Origin: JAHFUA01 sp963733935
GTDB lineage: Bacteria; Acidobacteriota; Terriglobia; Terriglobales; Acidobacteriaceae
Assembly (NCBI GenBank): GCA_963733935.1
Contig: CAVTEQ010000022.1
Coordinates: 1-64,000, forward strand
DNA: 64,000 bases
Direction of reading: 5' to 3'
This document shows positions 29,097-37,700 of this stretch, in pieces (the first letter of the stretch is position 1; every line of letters starts with the position of its first letter). The notes beneath the pieces are model-generated. The model saw nothing but the letters and a program-made list of their open reading frames with translations, did not search any database and was not told the origin of the DNA. A program made the position numbers and the translations under genes.

Positions 29097-30088
29097 TACT
29101 GATCTCCTTCGTTGGCCGGTGTGATGCGCGAGAGGGCATTTGGTTTCGTACCGTGCAAAATGATGACGTGCCGGTCGGGGTCCTGGACAAGGATTTCATC
29201 GCCTCCGCCCGCAGCAGCCCGCCGGGGGGCGTTAAGGGCCTGCGAAAGTTCGCTGGCGTTGCCGTCAACCTCAACTCGGGTTTCCCAGTGCGCGATGTCG
29301 TTGACGCCAAGGTCGTTGGGAATGTCCCGACCATCGGGGGGCGAAAGATACTCCAGCAGCTCGATTCCAGGGCCCTGTCCGGCACGCAGTGAAGTTATCC
29401 GAAGGTGGGCTCCGAAAATTCCATTCAGGTGCTCCTGCTCGACGCCGTAGTTCTCGCTCTCACCGGCAATGCGCATCCCCAGCAGGTCGCGATAGAAGCG
29501 CAGACTTTGATCGGTATCGGCGACTACGATCGCAGTGTGATCGATCCCAAGAAACAGTTTGTCGGATGGCCGCTGCCACTTCGGGTCGCCTTTGCCAGCC
29601 GGAAAATGGATCAGCTCCAGATAGTGACCGTCCGGATCGCGAAAATAAAAAGCCTCGATGCCAGCAGCGTTCGCGTTCCAATCCGGCAGCCGCTGCGGCG
29701 CGCTCGAGGCATGGCGCACCCGGTTCTGCCGCAGCACCGCGTAGGCCTTTTGCATGTCGCTGACCACGATTGCCACATGCTGGAACCAGTGATCGTTGCT
29801 ATGAGAATCTGCGGGGAAGGGCTGGCCTTTGTGGTCGTATTGCGTGATTTCGATCTGCTCCTCGCCCAGTTGCATCCGAATGACGCGGGCATCGGCGGTT
29901 CGGAGATCGCCGACTTTCTTGAACTGCAGCACGCGCGAGTAGAAATCAACCGAGCGATCCGCGTCGGAGACGGTGAAGCCGGCGGCCTCGACGCGCGTGG
30001 CCTTCAGCCGCTGGGCCTGCACCGCGCCGCCCAGAATGACCAGCGCGATAAGCAGGCCCGTAGCCCGTGCTGGCAAACGAAGTTTCAC
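29096..30088 (-). CDS. exported two-domain VOC-family protein
   Basis: 330 residues from GTG 30088. A signal peptide (LLIALVILGGAVQAQ) is followed by two vicinal-oxygen-chelate domains: residues 35-165 (AGFTVSDADRSVDFYSRVLQ; IEAFYFRDPDGHYLELIHF) and 185-315 (GIDHTAIVVADTDQSLRFYRDLLGM; DEILVQDPDRHVIIL). Metal ligands are partly visible (His in GIDHTAIVV, Glu in GHYLELIHF). Export is unusual for glyoxalase/dioxygenase relatives. It overlaps the GMC gene stop (GTGA) and the glucosidase start, so it is co-translated. Substrate unknown. Confidence 0.8.
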   Translation of the reverse strand: MKLRLPARATGLLIALVILGGAVQAQRLKATRVEAAGFTVSDADRSVDFYSRVLQFKKVGDLRTADARVIRMQLGEEQIEITQYDHKGQPFPADSHSNDHWFQHVAIVVSDMQKAYAVLRQNRVRHASSAPQRLPDWNANAAGIEAFYFRDPDGHYLELIHFPAGKGDPKWQRPSDKLFLGIDHTAIVVADTDQSLRFYRDLLGMRIAGESENYGVEQEHLNGIFGAHLRITSLRAGQGPGIELLEYLSPPDGRDIPNDLGVNDIAHWETRVEVDGNASELSQALNAPRRAAAGGGDEILVQDPDRHVIILHGTKPNALSRITPANEGDQ

Positions 30089-31710
30089 GCAGTGACCTTC
30101 GGGTCACTTTTGGTGATCATGGGCTCGATCGCGACGGTGCGCGCCGCCATCCGCTCCAAAAGGTGGTCGCCCACCCGCAACGCGTTGGCCATAATGGTCA
30201 GCGCGGGATTCACCGCCCCGGATGAGGGGAAGAAGCTTGCATCCACTACGTACAGGTTGTCGACTTCGTGAGCTTTGCAATTCGGGTCGAGCGCAGAGGT
30301 CCTGGGGTCGTGCCCGAAGCGGATGGTGCCATTCTGGTGCGCCACCCCCGCGAGCGGAATGGTCTGCCCTAGATAAAGGTTGCGCGCGAACAATCCCTGG
30401 TGACACTCGTGGCCATGGATGCTGCAGTTCGTCTGCTTCATCGCCTGCTTGAGCTTGGCTTGCAAGCGGTCGTGCGCCTGCGTGTTGTTGGGCGTATAGC
30501 TCAGCACGATTTCGCCATTGCGATTGAGCGTTACGCGGTTGTCGGGATCGGGCAGATCCTCCGACGTGAGCCAGAAGTCGAGCGAATGCGTGGCCATCAG
30601 CTCCAGCGTCCATCCTGGCGCAATGGCGGGTGCGCCGGCGCGCAGGGTATCGGCGTCGAGCTTGCCCACAAACGAGATGTGGCCCATGGGGTATTCCCAA
30701 TCGCTCGACCCGAAATAGAAGTCATTCACTCCAAGCGTCTTTTGAAAGATGGTCGGATTGGGACACTTGGAAATGGCCATCAGCACCGAGTTCACGTGGC
30801 CCATATAGTGCCTTCCGACGGTGTCGGAGCCGTTGGCCAGGCCGCGTAGATGCCTCTCATTAGCGGAACGCAACAGCAGCGCCGCGGAGTTGATGGCGCC
30901 GCAAGATGAAACCACGATGTCCGCCGAGAATTCTTCGGTCGTGCCATCGTGCTGAACGATTATTTTGGTGATCTCCCGTCCCGACTCGCTGGTTTCCAAG
31001 CGGGATACATAAGCATTCGTGAGCAGGTCGACATTGGGATAGGCAAGCGCGGGATCCACGCAGACCACCTGAGCGTCGGACTTCGCCTGCACCAGGCACG
31101 GATGGCCGTCGCAGGTGGAGCAGCGAATGCATCGGCTGGTGCGCGAGTTCTTCTCATCCAGCATGACGCCGATCGGCACATGAAAGGGCTTGAGTCCCGC
31201 CTGTGCGAAATCATCGCTGAGCTGCTGGATGCGCGGCTCATGACTGACCGCCGGATAGGCATAAGGACCGCTGGCCGCGGGCTCGGTGGGATCCTCTCCG
31301 CGATTGCCGTGCACCTGGTAGAGACGCTCAGCTTCCAGATAATAAGGTTCCAACTCGTCGTAGGAGATCGGCCAGGCCGGCGAGATGCCGTCATGATGGC
31401 GCAACTCGCCGAAGTCTTCTTTGCGCAGCCGGAACAGCGCGGCCCCGTAGAACTTGGTGTTGCCGCCCACGTAATAATTGGTGTGCGGGTGGAGCGCCTT
31501 TCCGTACTTGTCAAACCAGGATTCCTTGGTGTTGTACTTGGCTTCCAGGTTGACGGCGCGGGTGCTCCAGTTGTCCTTCTCGCGGGGCACATAGTCTCCG
31601 CGCTCCAGCAACAGGATGCGCTTGCCGGACGGGGCCAGGCGGTAGGCCAGAGTGCCACCGCCCGCCCCGGTTCCAATGATGACCACGTCATAGTGGTTCG
31701 CGGAGATCAT
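30085..31710 (-). CDS. GMC-family FAD oxidoreductase with cysteine cluster
   Basis: 541 residues. FAD-binding YDVVIIGTGAGGGTLAYRLA at the N terminus; GMC C-terminal domain with NLYVVDASFFPSSGAVNPALTIMANALRVGDHLL and the active-site His in the HECHQGLF/GVAHQNGTIRFG region. A cysteine set CIRCSTCDGHPC (Cys-x2-Cys-x2-Cys-x4-Cys, near residue 200) suggests an iron-sulfur cluster or zinc site, recalling the Fe-S cluster of FAD-dependent glucose dehydrogenases. No signal peptide is visible. Likely substrate is a sugar, sugar acid or polyol. It follows the double-DM13 gene by 3 bases and overlaps the VOC gene. Confidence 0.85.
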   Translation of the reverse strand: MISANHYDVVIIGTGAGGGTLAYRLAPSGKRILLLERGDYVPREKDNWSTRAVNLEAKYNTKESWFDKYGKALHPHTNYYVGGNTKFYGAALFRLRKEDFGELRHHDGISPAWPISYDELEPYYLEAERLYQVHGNRGEDPTEPAASGPYAYPAVSHEPRIQQLSDDFAQAGLKPFHVPIGVMLDEKNSRTSRCIRCSTCDGHPCLVQAKSDAQVVCVDPALAYPNVDLLTNAYVSRLETSESGREITKIIVQHDGTTEEFSADIVVSSCGAINSAALLLRSANERHLRGLANGSDTVGRHYMGHVNSVLMAISKCPNPTIFQKTLGVNDFYFGSSDWEYPMGHISFVGKLDADTLRAGAPAIAPGWTLELMATHSLDFWLTSEDLPDPDNRVTLNRNGEIVLSYTPNNTQAHDRLQAKLKQAMKQTNCSIHGHECHQGLFARNLYLGQTIPLAGVAHQNGTIRFGHDPRTSALDPNCKAHEVDNLYVVDASFFPSSGAVNPALTIMANALRVGDHLLERMAARTVAIEPMITKSDPKVTA

Positions 31711-31713
31711 CGC

Positions 31714-32574
31714 CTACCTCATCATGGCGGTCGTTGCCCGATCCGCCGGCTTCAGGGCTGCAGTTCCGAAGTTGACTCCGAAGCGCCGGCACCATATCGT
31801 GACGCTGTCGTAGTCAGCGAGGTTGACGTTCGAGGCGAGGTCGTAATTCTGATCGCCGATGTTTCCCTTCAGCGCACCGACGTCTACGAAGTCACCCTTC
31901 TTTACCGCAGCTTCCGGCTTGGAGCCGTTCGCCTTCACCAGATAGACCTGCACATCAGGACCGTTTGAGGTCTCGAAGTCGCTCAGCCGCAGGATGCGTT
32001 TGCCATCCGGCAGTTCGTGAATCATCGCGAGCCCAGTGGTCTTGTGCGCGCCCGATTCGAACTGGCCGGTTGCACGCAGCGTTTGCGAAGCGCTGTTACC
32101 GCCGCCCAGTGGAGCGGTGCCGAAATTCACCGAGAACCGCTTGCACCAGATGGTCACGGCGCGGTACTTGGCGGAGTCGGCCTCGGCCGGCAACTCATAA
32201 TTCTGGTCGCCGACATTGCCTTTAATCGAGCCGAGATCGATGAATCCCGCCTCCGTCACACTCTTGTTGTCGAGCGCGTCGGCCGCGGCTACGAGATATA
32301 CGTGCACATCCGGACCGTTGGATGTTTCAAAGTTGGTCAGGCGCAGGATGCGCGTGCCGTCCTGGCCCTGGTAGATGGCGGCGTTGCCGCTGGTCTTGTG
32401 CGCGCCATCGTGGAACATTCCGGCGGCGATTGGCCTGGTGGTTGAAGCGGCCTGGGCGGTGGGTAAACTCTCATTCACTCGCTGGTTCACAAACAACCGC
32501 TCCGGACGGAAGGCATACCAGGCGATTCCGCCCAGCACGATTACAGCAATGGCGATAAGCGTTTTCTTGCTCAC
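31714..32574 (-). CDS. membrane-anchored protein with two DM13 domains
   Basis: 286 residues from GTG 32574 (GGAG eight bases upstream; longer starts overlap the aquaporin gene). One N-terminal anchor (LIAIAVIVLGGIAWYAF) then two DM13 domains, about 70-180 and 185-280. Each has an ILRLTNFETSNGPDVHVYLV-type core, a LGSIKGNVGDQNYEL/VGALKGNIGDQNYDL segment and a VTIWCKRFSVNFGTA-type end with a single conserved Cys. It projects outside the cytoplasmic membrane. It is placed between aquaporin and GMC genes with 2-3 base gaps, so an electron-transfer partner role for the oxidoreductase is plausible but unproven. Confidence 0.85.
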   Translation of the reverse strand: MSKKTLIAIAVIVLGGIAWYAFRPERLFVNQRVNESLPTAQAASTTRPIAAGMFHDGAHKTSGNAAIYQGQDGTRILRLTNFETSNGPDVHVYLVAAADALDNKSVTEAGFIDLGSIKGNVGDQNYELPAEADSAKYRAVTIWCKRFSVNFGTAPLGGGNSASQTLRATGQFESGAHKTTGLAMIHELPDGKRILRLSDFETSNGPDVQVYLVKANGSKPEAAVKKGDFVDVGALKGNIGDQNYDLASNVNLADYDSVTIWCRRFGVNFGTAALKPADRATTAMMR

Positions 32575-32576
32575 GA

Positions 32577-33503
32577 CTAAGTCTCCTTTAGAGAAAGTGA
32601 TGGATTTATTGGTCCCGACATTGACGCGCCGCTGTTCGTTGCGGCGTAACCGCAACGGAAGATGCAGCGCTTATTGTTATGGTGATGGAGCTTGGCGCAG
32701 ATGACCGCGCCCGCTCCGCGAGTACGTAAGTAGAGCTCTGAGGCCAGCAGCATGCCCAGCGGCGGGGCCGTGAAGTAAATCCACAGTGCATCCCAAATGC
32801 GCGCCGGCAACGCTGATGCGAAGCTGCGAGCGGGATTCATACTCATCCCGGAAAACGGCGCTTCGCAGCTGATGAACATTGCCACCAGCACGCCGGCGAT
32901 CACGCCGGTGAATTTCGCAACACGAGCCGAATTCGACGAGCTAAGGACTGCCGTCATCAATAGAAAAGAAATGCCGAGCTCGGCGACAAAAGCGATGGCT
33001 GTGCCGCGCGGACCAGGAACCGTCGCGGCATAACGTACAGCCTTATCACCTACGACGCTGCCCAGAAGGGCCGCGGCCAGCATCACCCCAGCCACGCTGC
33101 CGATAAATTGCGCGACCACATAAAACGCCGCATCCACGGGCGCTACTCTTCCCAGCCGCAAGAACGTCAGCGTGACCGACGGGTTGAAATGCGCGCCCGA
33201 CTGCTTCCCCCACGGTGAATAAACGATGGCGATCGCAGTTAGCCCCATCGCCAACCCGATCAGCACGCGCCGCAGCATCGGACTGGCAATCGCCACCCGA
33301 AGCGTCGATGACGGATGCTCCAGCACCACGGTGAAGAGGCACGCCGAGACCATGAATATCCCAAGTTCGGCGGCTTCCATAAGGTATTCGGGCCAATGCG
33401 CCGCGAAGGTATTCACAATGCTTTCGAGCGGATGGATCGTCGGTGCGCTTAACACCCCAGCCTGCGTACTCGCTGCCGCGCCGTGTTGTGACCTGATTTC
33501 CAT
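32577..33503 (-). CDS. aquaporin/glycerol-facilitator family (MIP) channel
   Basis: 308 residues with six helices. The two pore motifs are GAHFNPSVTLTF (NPS variant of the first NPA) and GMSMNPARSFASAL (second NPA). The second motif followed by Arg is the selectivity-filter arginine; Phe in HFNPS resembles water-type channels. The C-terminal tail CAKLHHHNNKRCIFRC is rich in Cys and His and could bind a metal. The start is uncertain because ATG 33503 has no clear ribosome site and an internal GTG is possible. First gene of the minus-strand sugar-oxidation operon. Confidence 0.88.
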   Translation of the reverse strand: MEIRSQHGAAASTQAGVLSAPTIHPLESIVNTFAAHWPEYLMEAAELGIFMVSACLFTVVLEHPSSTLRVAIASPMLRRVLIGLAMGLTAIAIVYSPWGKQSGAHFNPSVTLTFLRLGRVAPVDAAFYVVAQFIGSVAGVMLAAALLGSVVGDKAVRYAATVPGPRGTAIAFVAELGISFLLMTAVLSSSNSARVAKFTGVIAGVLVAMFISCEAPFSGMSMNPARSFASALPARIWDALWIYFTAPPLGMLLASELYLRTRGAGAVICAKLHHHNNKRCIFRCGYAATNSGASMSGPINPSLSLKET

Positions 33504-33626
33504 TTGCGTATGGGATTCGGCTGTGTCCGGTTAGTTACAGCACCAGCCGGAAAACGGTAAATGCCTGCTTCGCGAAACTAATTGCAGGACACCGAATCCC
33601 ACCGCGCATGAACCCAACCACAAAAC

Positions 33627-33723
33627 GCGGGAGACGCAATGGGCCGGCTCGGGCCGAAGATAGGACGTCTTGGGCTGGAACGGTTCCTCCGGCCGGAGGA
33701 ACCAAGCTCAGTGCGTCTCCCGC
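33627..33723. repeat. 97-bp palindromic element in a divergent promoter region
   Basis: GCGGGAGACGCA (33627-33638) and TGCGTCTCCCGC (33712-33723) are perfect 12-bp inverted ends. Inside, 33682-33703 is a perfect 22-bp palindrome centred on GGCC. The unit sits between the divergent aquaporin and 33855 genes. Its build (12-bp ends, inner palindromes) is like the 8758 element, though the sequence differs. Confidence 0.6.
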
Positions 33724-33854
33724 CCTCACTCTTCATTGGTACGGTCGCGGGGGCCTGGCAGATTGTCCTTAGTTTGGAGACGGCAGCGTGAAACCTTTTG
33801 ACGCATCCCGAGTCTCATCGCCGAGCTCCAATTGAGCTTCCAGGAGGAACAACC

Positions 33855-34202
33855 ATGAGGCGAATGGTTCTGATATTCGTCGCAATGCTGTGTATGGGAA
33901 TCGCGGCCTACGCGGATGACATGAGCAAGGGCAAAGATGAGGGCAAAGGCTCCGCCATGACCGGCTGGCTCTGCAATTCCGAGTGTGTCAAACCTAGTGG
34001 CAGTAAGAACACCTGCGACAAGGCCTGCGCCGCGACCGAAGGCGACGTTGTATTCATCGACAGCAATGGGAAGGTCGACAACATCGCTAACCAGGATATG
34101 GTAAAGCCGCATGCCGGTAAGAAAGTCAAGATGATGGCTGCGATGAACAAGCATAGCAAGATGCTTGAGGTCTCTCAAGTTGTGGAGTACGCCGGCCCAT
34201 AA
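33855..34202 (+). CDS. small exported cysteine-containing protein
   Basis: 115 residues from ATG 33855 behind AGGAGGAACAACC. Signal peptide (MVLIFVAMLCMGIAAYADD). The mature part has four cysteines in GWLCNSECVKPSGSKNTCDKACAATEGDVVFID and a basic C-terminal half. The pattern GWLCNSEC...C..C..GDVVF resembles small periplasmic domains I associate with acidobacteria, but I cannot name a function. It stands alone, with a hairpin terminator after it. Confidence 0.65.
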   Translation: MRRMVLIFVAMLCMGIAAYADDMSKGKDEGKGSAMTGWLCNSECVKPSGSKNTCDKACAATEGDVVFIDSNGKVDNIANQDMVKPHAGKKVKMMAAMNKHSKMLEVSQVVEYAGP

Positions 34203-34218
34203 GCAACGTTCTGCAGCA

Positions 34219-34254
34219 GGGAGAACCTGACCGTCACAGGCTCGAGGTTCTCCC
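34219..34254 (+). terminator. hairpin terminator after the small exported protein
   Basis: GGGAGAACCT (34219-34228) pairs perfectly with AGGTTCTCCC (34245-34254) across a 16-base loop. No T-run follows, so termination may need other factors. The rest of the gap to 34746 contains an AT-rich stretch at about 34555-34610, probably promoter DNA for the giant gene, but no hexamer pair that I trust. Confidence 0.55.
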
Positions 34255-34746
34255 GCCCTAACACGAATGAGCCGTCCGCAGTGCTGCTGGCGATCACCGA
34301 GGAGACGCTCAACTTCGGTCGGCGGAGGTGAGAGCGGCCGGCGAGGCACAGCGGCGGCGTCCGTGAGTTACGTCAGCTTGGCAGTCCTTCGCGGGATTCG
34401 CCTCGCTTTTCCTGGCGGCGGACTGGAAACCGCCTGACCTTGCCCCTAATCATTTCATTCGCAAGAACCGGCATGGACGCGAGGTGGACCGTAATGGCCC
34501 TCGATCCGTTCTTAGACCTGCGTTCGTTGCCATCTTCATCCTGCGCATCCAATTGCGCTTAGTTTGCAAATTGTTTCATATTGACATTATTTCTTAGCTA
34601 GCGCAACATCCCAACGATTCCCTCGAACAATGAGGATTTCAGCTCCTCCCCTGTCTTATTCGGCCAAGTCAAGATAATCGGGCCATTTCTCTTGCATTTA
34701 GTTAAGGATAGCCTCCCCTACAATTCAGCGCCTTCCGAGGTTGCCC

Positions 34747-37700
34747 GTGAGACACATCGCAGGCCGAACTGCCGTGCTGATTGCAGGTCTTCTTCTTGCT
34801 ACGGTTTTTCTGCAACCGTCGGTGCCGCAAGTGGCCAGTGGAACTTGGGCGCCGATGAGCGCAATGACACAAGTCAGGAGCGGGGCCGCCGCGGCGCCGC
34901 TTGCCGACGGCCGTGTCTTCGTGACGGGAGGTAGCGATGCGGGCGGGGTCATCTTAAGCAGCACGGAAATCTTCACACTTGACGGATCATTCGTGGCGGC
35001 CTCCCCGATGTCTGAAGGACGAACGGGGTACGCAGCTATTGCACTTACTGACGGTCGCGTGCTCGTAACCGGCGGAACGACGGCGAGTGGCATCACCAAT
35101 TCTGCAGAGATCTACGATCCCGCGACCGGTAGTTGGAGCTCGGCGGGCGCCATGGCGGAATCGCGGACTGGACACACCGCGTCGGCGCTGCCGGATGGGA
35201 CCGTACTGCTCGCTGGCGGCCAGAACTCTTCCGGGCCGAGCTCGACCCTCGAAATCTTCGACCCAACTGCCACGACGTTTGCCTATGCGGGAAATCTCAG
35301 AGACGCTAGACAAAACCACGCCGCGGCAACACTCCAGGATGGCAGGATCTTATTGGTGGGCGGCACGAGTGTGGCCGCTGACGGATCTGCAACGGTGTTG
35401 AAGTCCGCCGAGATCTATGACCCTGTACTGAAAGAGGTCAGTTCCGCTTCTCCTCTTAACATCGCTCGAGCCAGTCATTCATTAACCACCCTGGTGGATG
35501 GGACGGTCGTCGCCATTGGCGGCAATGACGGCACCAGCGACTTAGCATCGGCGGAGGTCTACCAACCTGCTTCCGATTCCTGGCAGTTAGTTTCCGGTTC
35601 GGCCCTGGCGACTGCTCGCAGCCAGCACCTGGCTTTTCTGCTGCCCAAGAATAATGGTGTGCTTATCGCTGGAGGGAAGTCGAGCGGCGCTGATCTATCC
35701 GCTGCCGAGATCTTTCAGTCGTGGACTGCAACCTTCCAGGCCACAGGATCCATGTCCGTAGCCCGTTCCGGGGCTATTGGCAGCCCACTCACCCAGGATG
35801 GCATGCTCCTCGTGGCGGGGGGAAGCAACCAATCAAGCGCGGAAGCGTATGGATTCGCAACCGTCAAAACCGACAAGTCAGACTACAGCCCAGGGCAAAC
35901 GGTCACGATCACGGGCAAGGGATGGCAGCCAGGAGAGACTGTCACTCTCCTGCTTCACGAAGTGCCTCTGCAACACGCAGATCGTACCTTGACTGCCGTC
36001 GCGGATGCCTTTGGCAATTTCCAAAACACCAGCTTTCAGCCGGAAGTACACGATCTTGACGTCCGCTTCTTCATGACCGTGACAGGCGCGCGCTCGCAGG
36101 CGCAGATAACTTTCACCGATGCCGGTCCCCTGGACCACTTTGCTGTCACTGCGCCGGCTACTGCCACGGCTAACAATGGTTTCAGCGTTACGGTAAAAGC
36201 CAAGGATTCTGGCGGGTCGAACGTCACGACTTACACCGGCACGGTCCACTTCACCAGCAGCGACCCGCAGGCCGTCCTTCCCGCCGACTACACCTTCGTA
36301 GCCGCCGACAGTGGGAGCCACAACTTCAGCGCGGTGAAGTTGAGAACCGCGGGTTCGCAAACCATCACAGTCACCGACACGAGTGACGCTACCAAGTTCG
36401 GATCGGGAAACGTCACGGTGACTGCGGCAGCCGCCAAGCAGTTACTGGTTTCCTGGTTCCCGTCGTCAATTAGTGCGGGCACGGCCAACGACGTGACCGT
36501 CACCGCCCAAGATAACTTCGGCAATGTTGCCACCGGTTACACCGGCACGGTGCACTTCACGAGCTCCGATTCGCAGGCCGTGCTGCCGGCGGACTACACC
36601 TTCGTTGCCGCTGACAACGGTGCGCACATCTTCTCGCTTGGCGCGACATTGCGAACCGCAGGCACGCAATCGATCACCGCAACCGACACAGTGACGGCGA
36701 GCATCAACGGCTCGCAAACCGGGATCACCGTCACCAGCAGTACGGCCTCCACGCTGGCGGTCAGCGGGTATCCCGCCACCACAAACGCCGGAGACGGAAA
36801 TAAACTCACCGTCACCGCCAAGGATAGTTTTGGCAACACCGCGACCGGTTACACGGGCACGGTGCATTTCACCAGCTCCGATCCCCAGGCCAATCTTCCA
36901 AGCGACTACACGTTCACCACCGGCACGGGAGCGGACAACGGTGTGCACGCCTTTAACGCCGTGAAGCTGAAGACTGCAGGCAGCCAATCAATTAGCGCTA
37001 CCGATACGGTGACCGCCACCATCACTGGCACGCAGAGCGGCATCACCGTGAACCCGGGCCCGGCCAAGGTTTTGTCGGTCGCTGGCTTTCCTTCGGGTTC
37101 CACAGCCGGCACGGCGCAGAACTTCGCCGTCACCGCCCAGGATCAGTTCGGCAATACCGCTACGGCTTACACGGGCACGGTCCATTTCACCAGTTCGGAC
37201 CCGCAGGCGGGACTTCCGGCAGATTACACCTTTGTCGCTGGCGACAATGGTGTCCACAGCTTCACGGCCACCCTGAAGACGGCGGCGGCCGAGAGCCTCA
37301 CGGCCACGGACACCGTAACCGCCACCATCACCGGCGCGCAGAGTGGAATCGCGGTCAATCCGGCCGCAGCAGCCAGCTTCACGCTGGCGTATGGCACGCC
37401 GGCGGTTGCCGGCACCGGCAACCCGCTTACCGTTACCGCCAACGATGCGTATGGCAACACCGCAACCGGATATCTCGGAACGGTGCATTTCACCAGCTCG
37501 GACCCGCAGGCGGTCCTGCCGGCCGATTACACCTTTCTGATCACCGACAAAGGCACCACCAAACTGACCCAGGTGAAACTCAAGACCGTCGGCACGCAGT
37601 CCATCACCGCGACAGACACGGTGACCGCGACCATCACCGGCACAGTTTCCGGCATCAGTGTGACGCCTGGTCCGGTGAAGGTCCTTGCCGTCAGCGCCTA

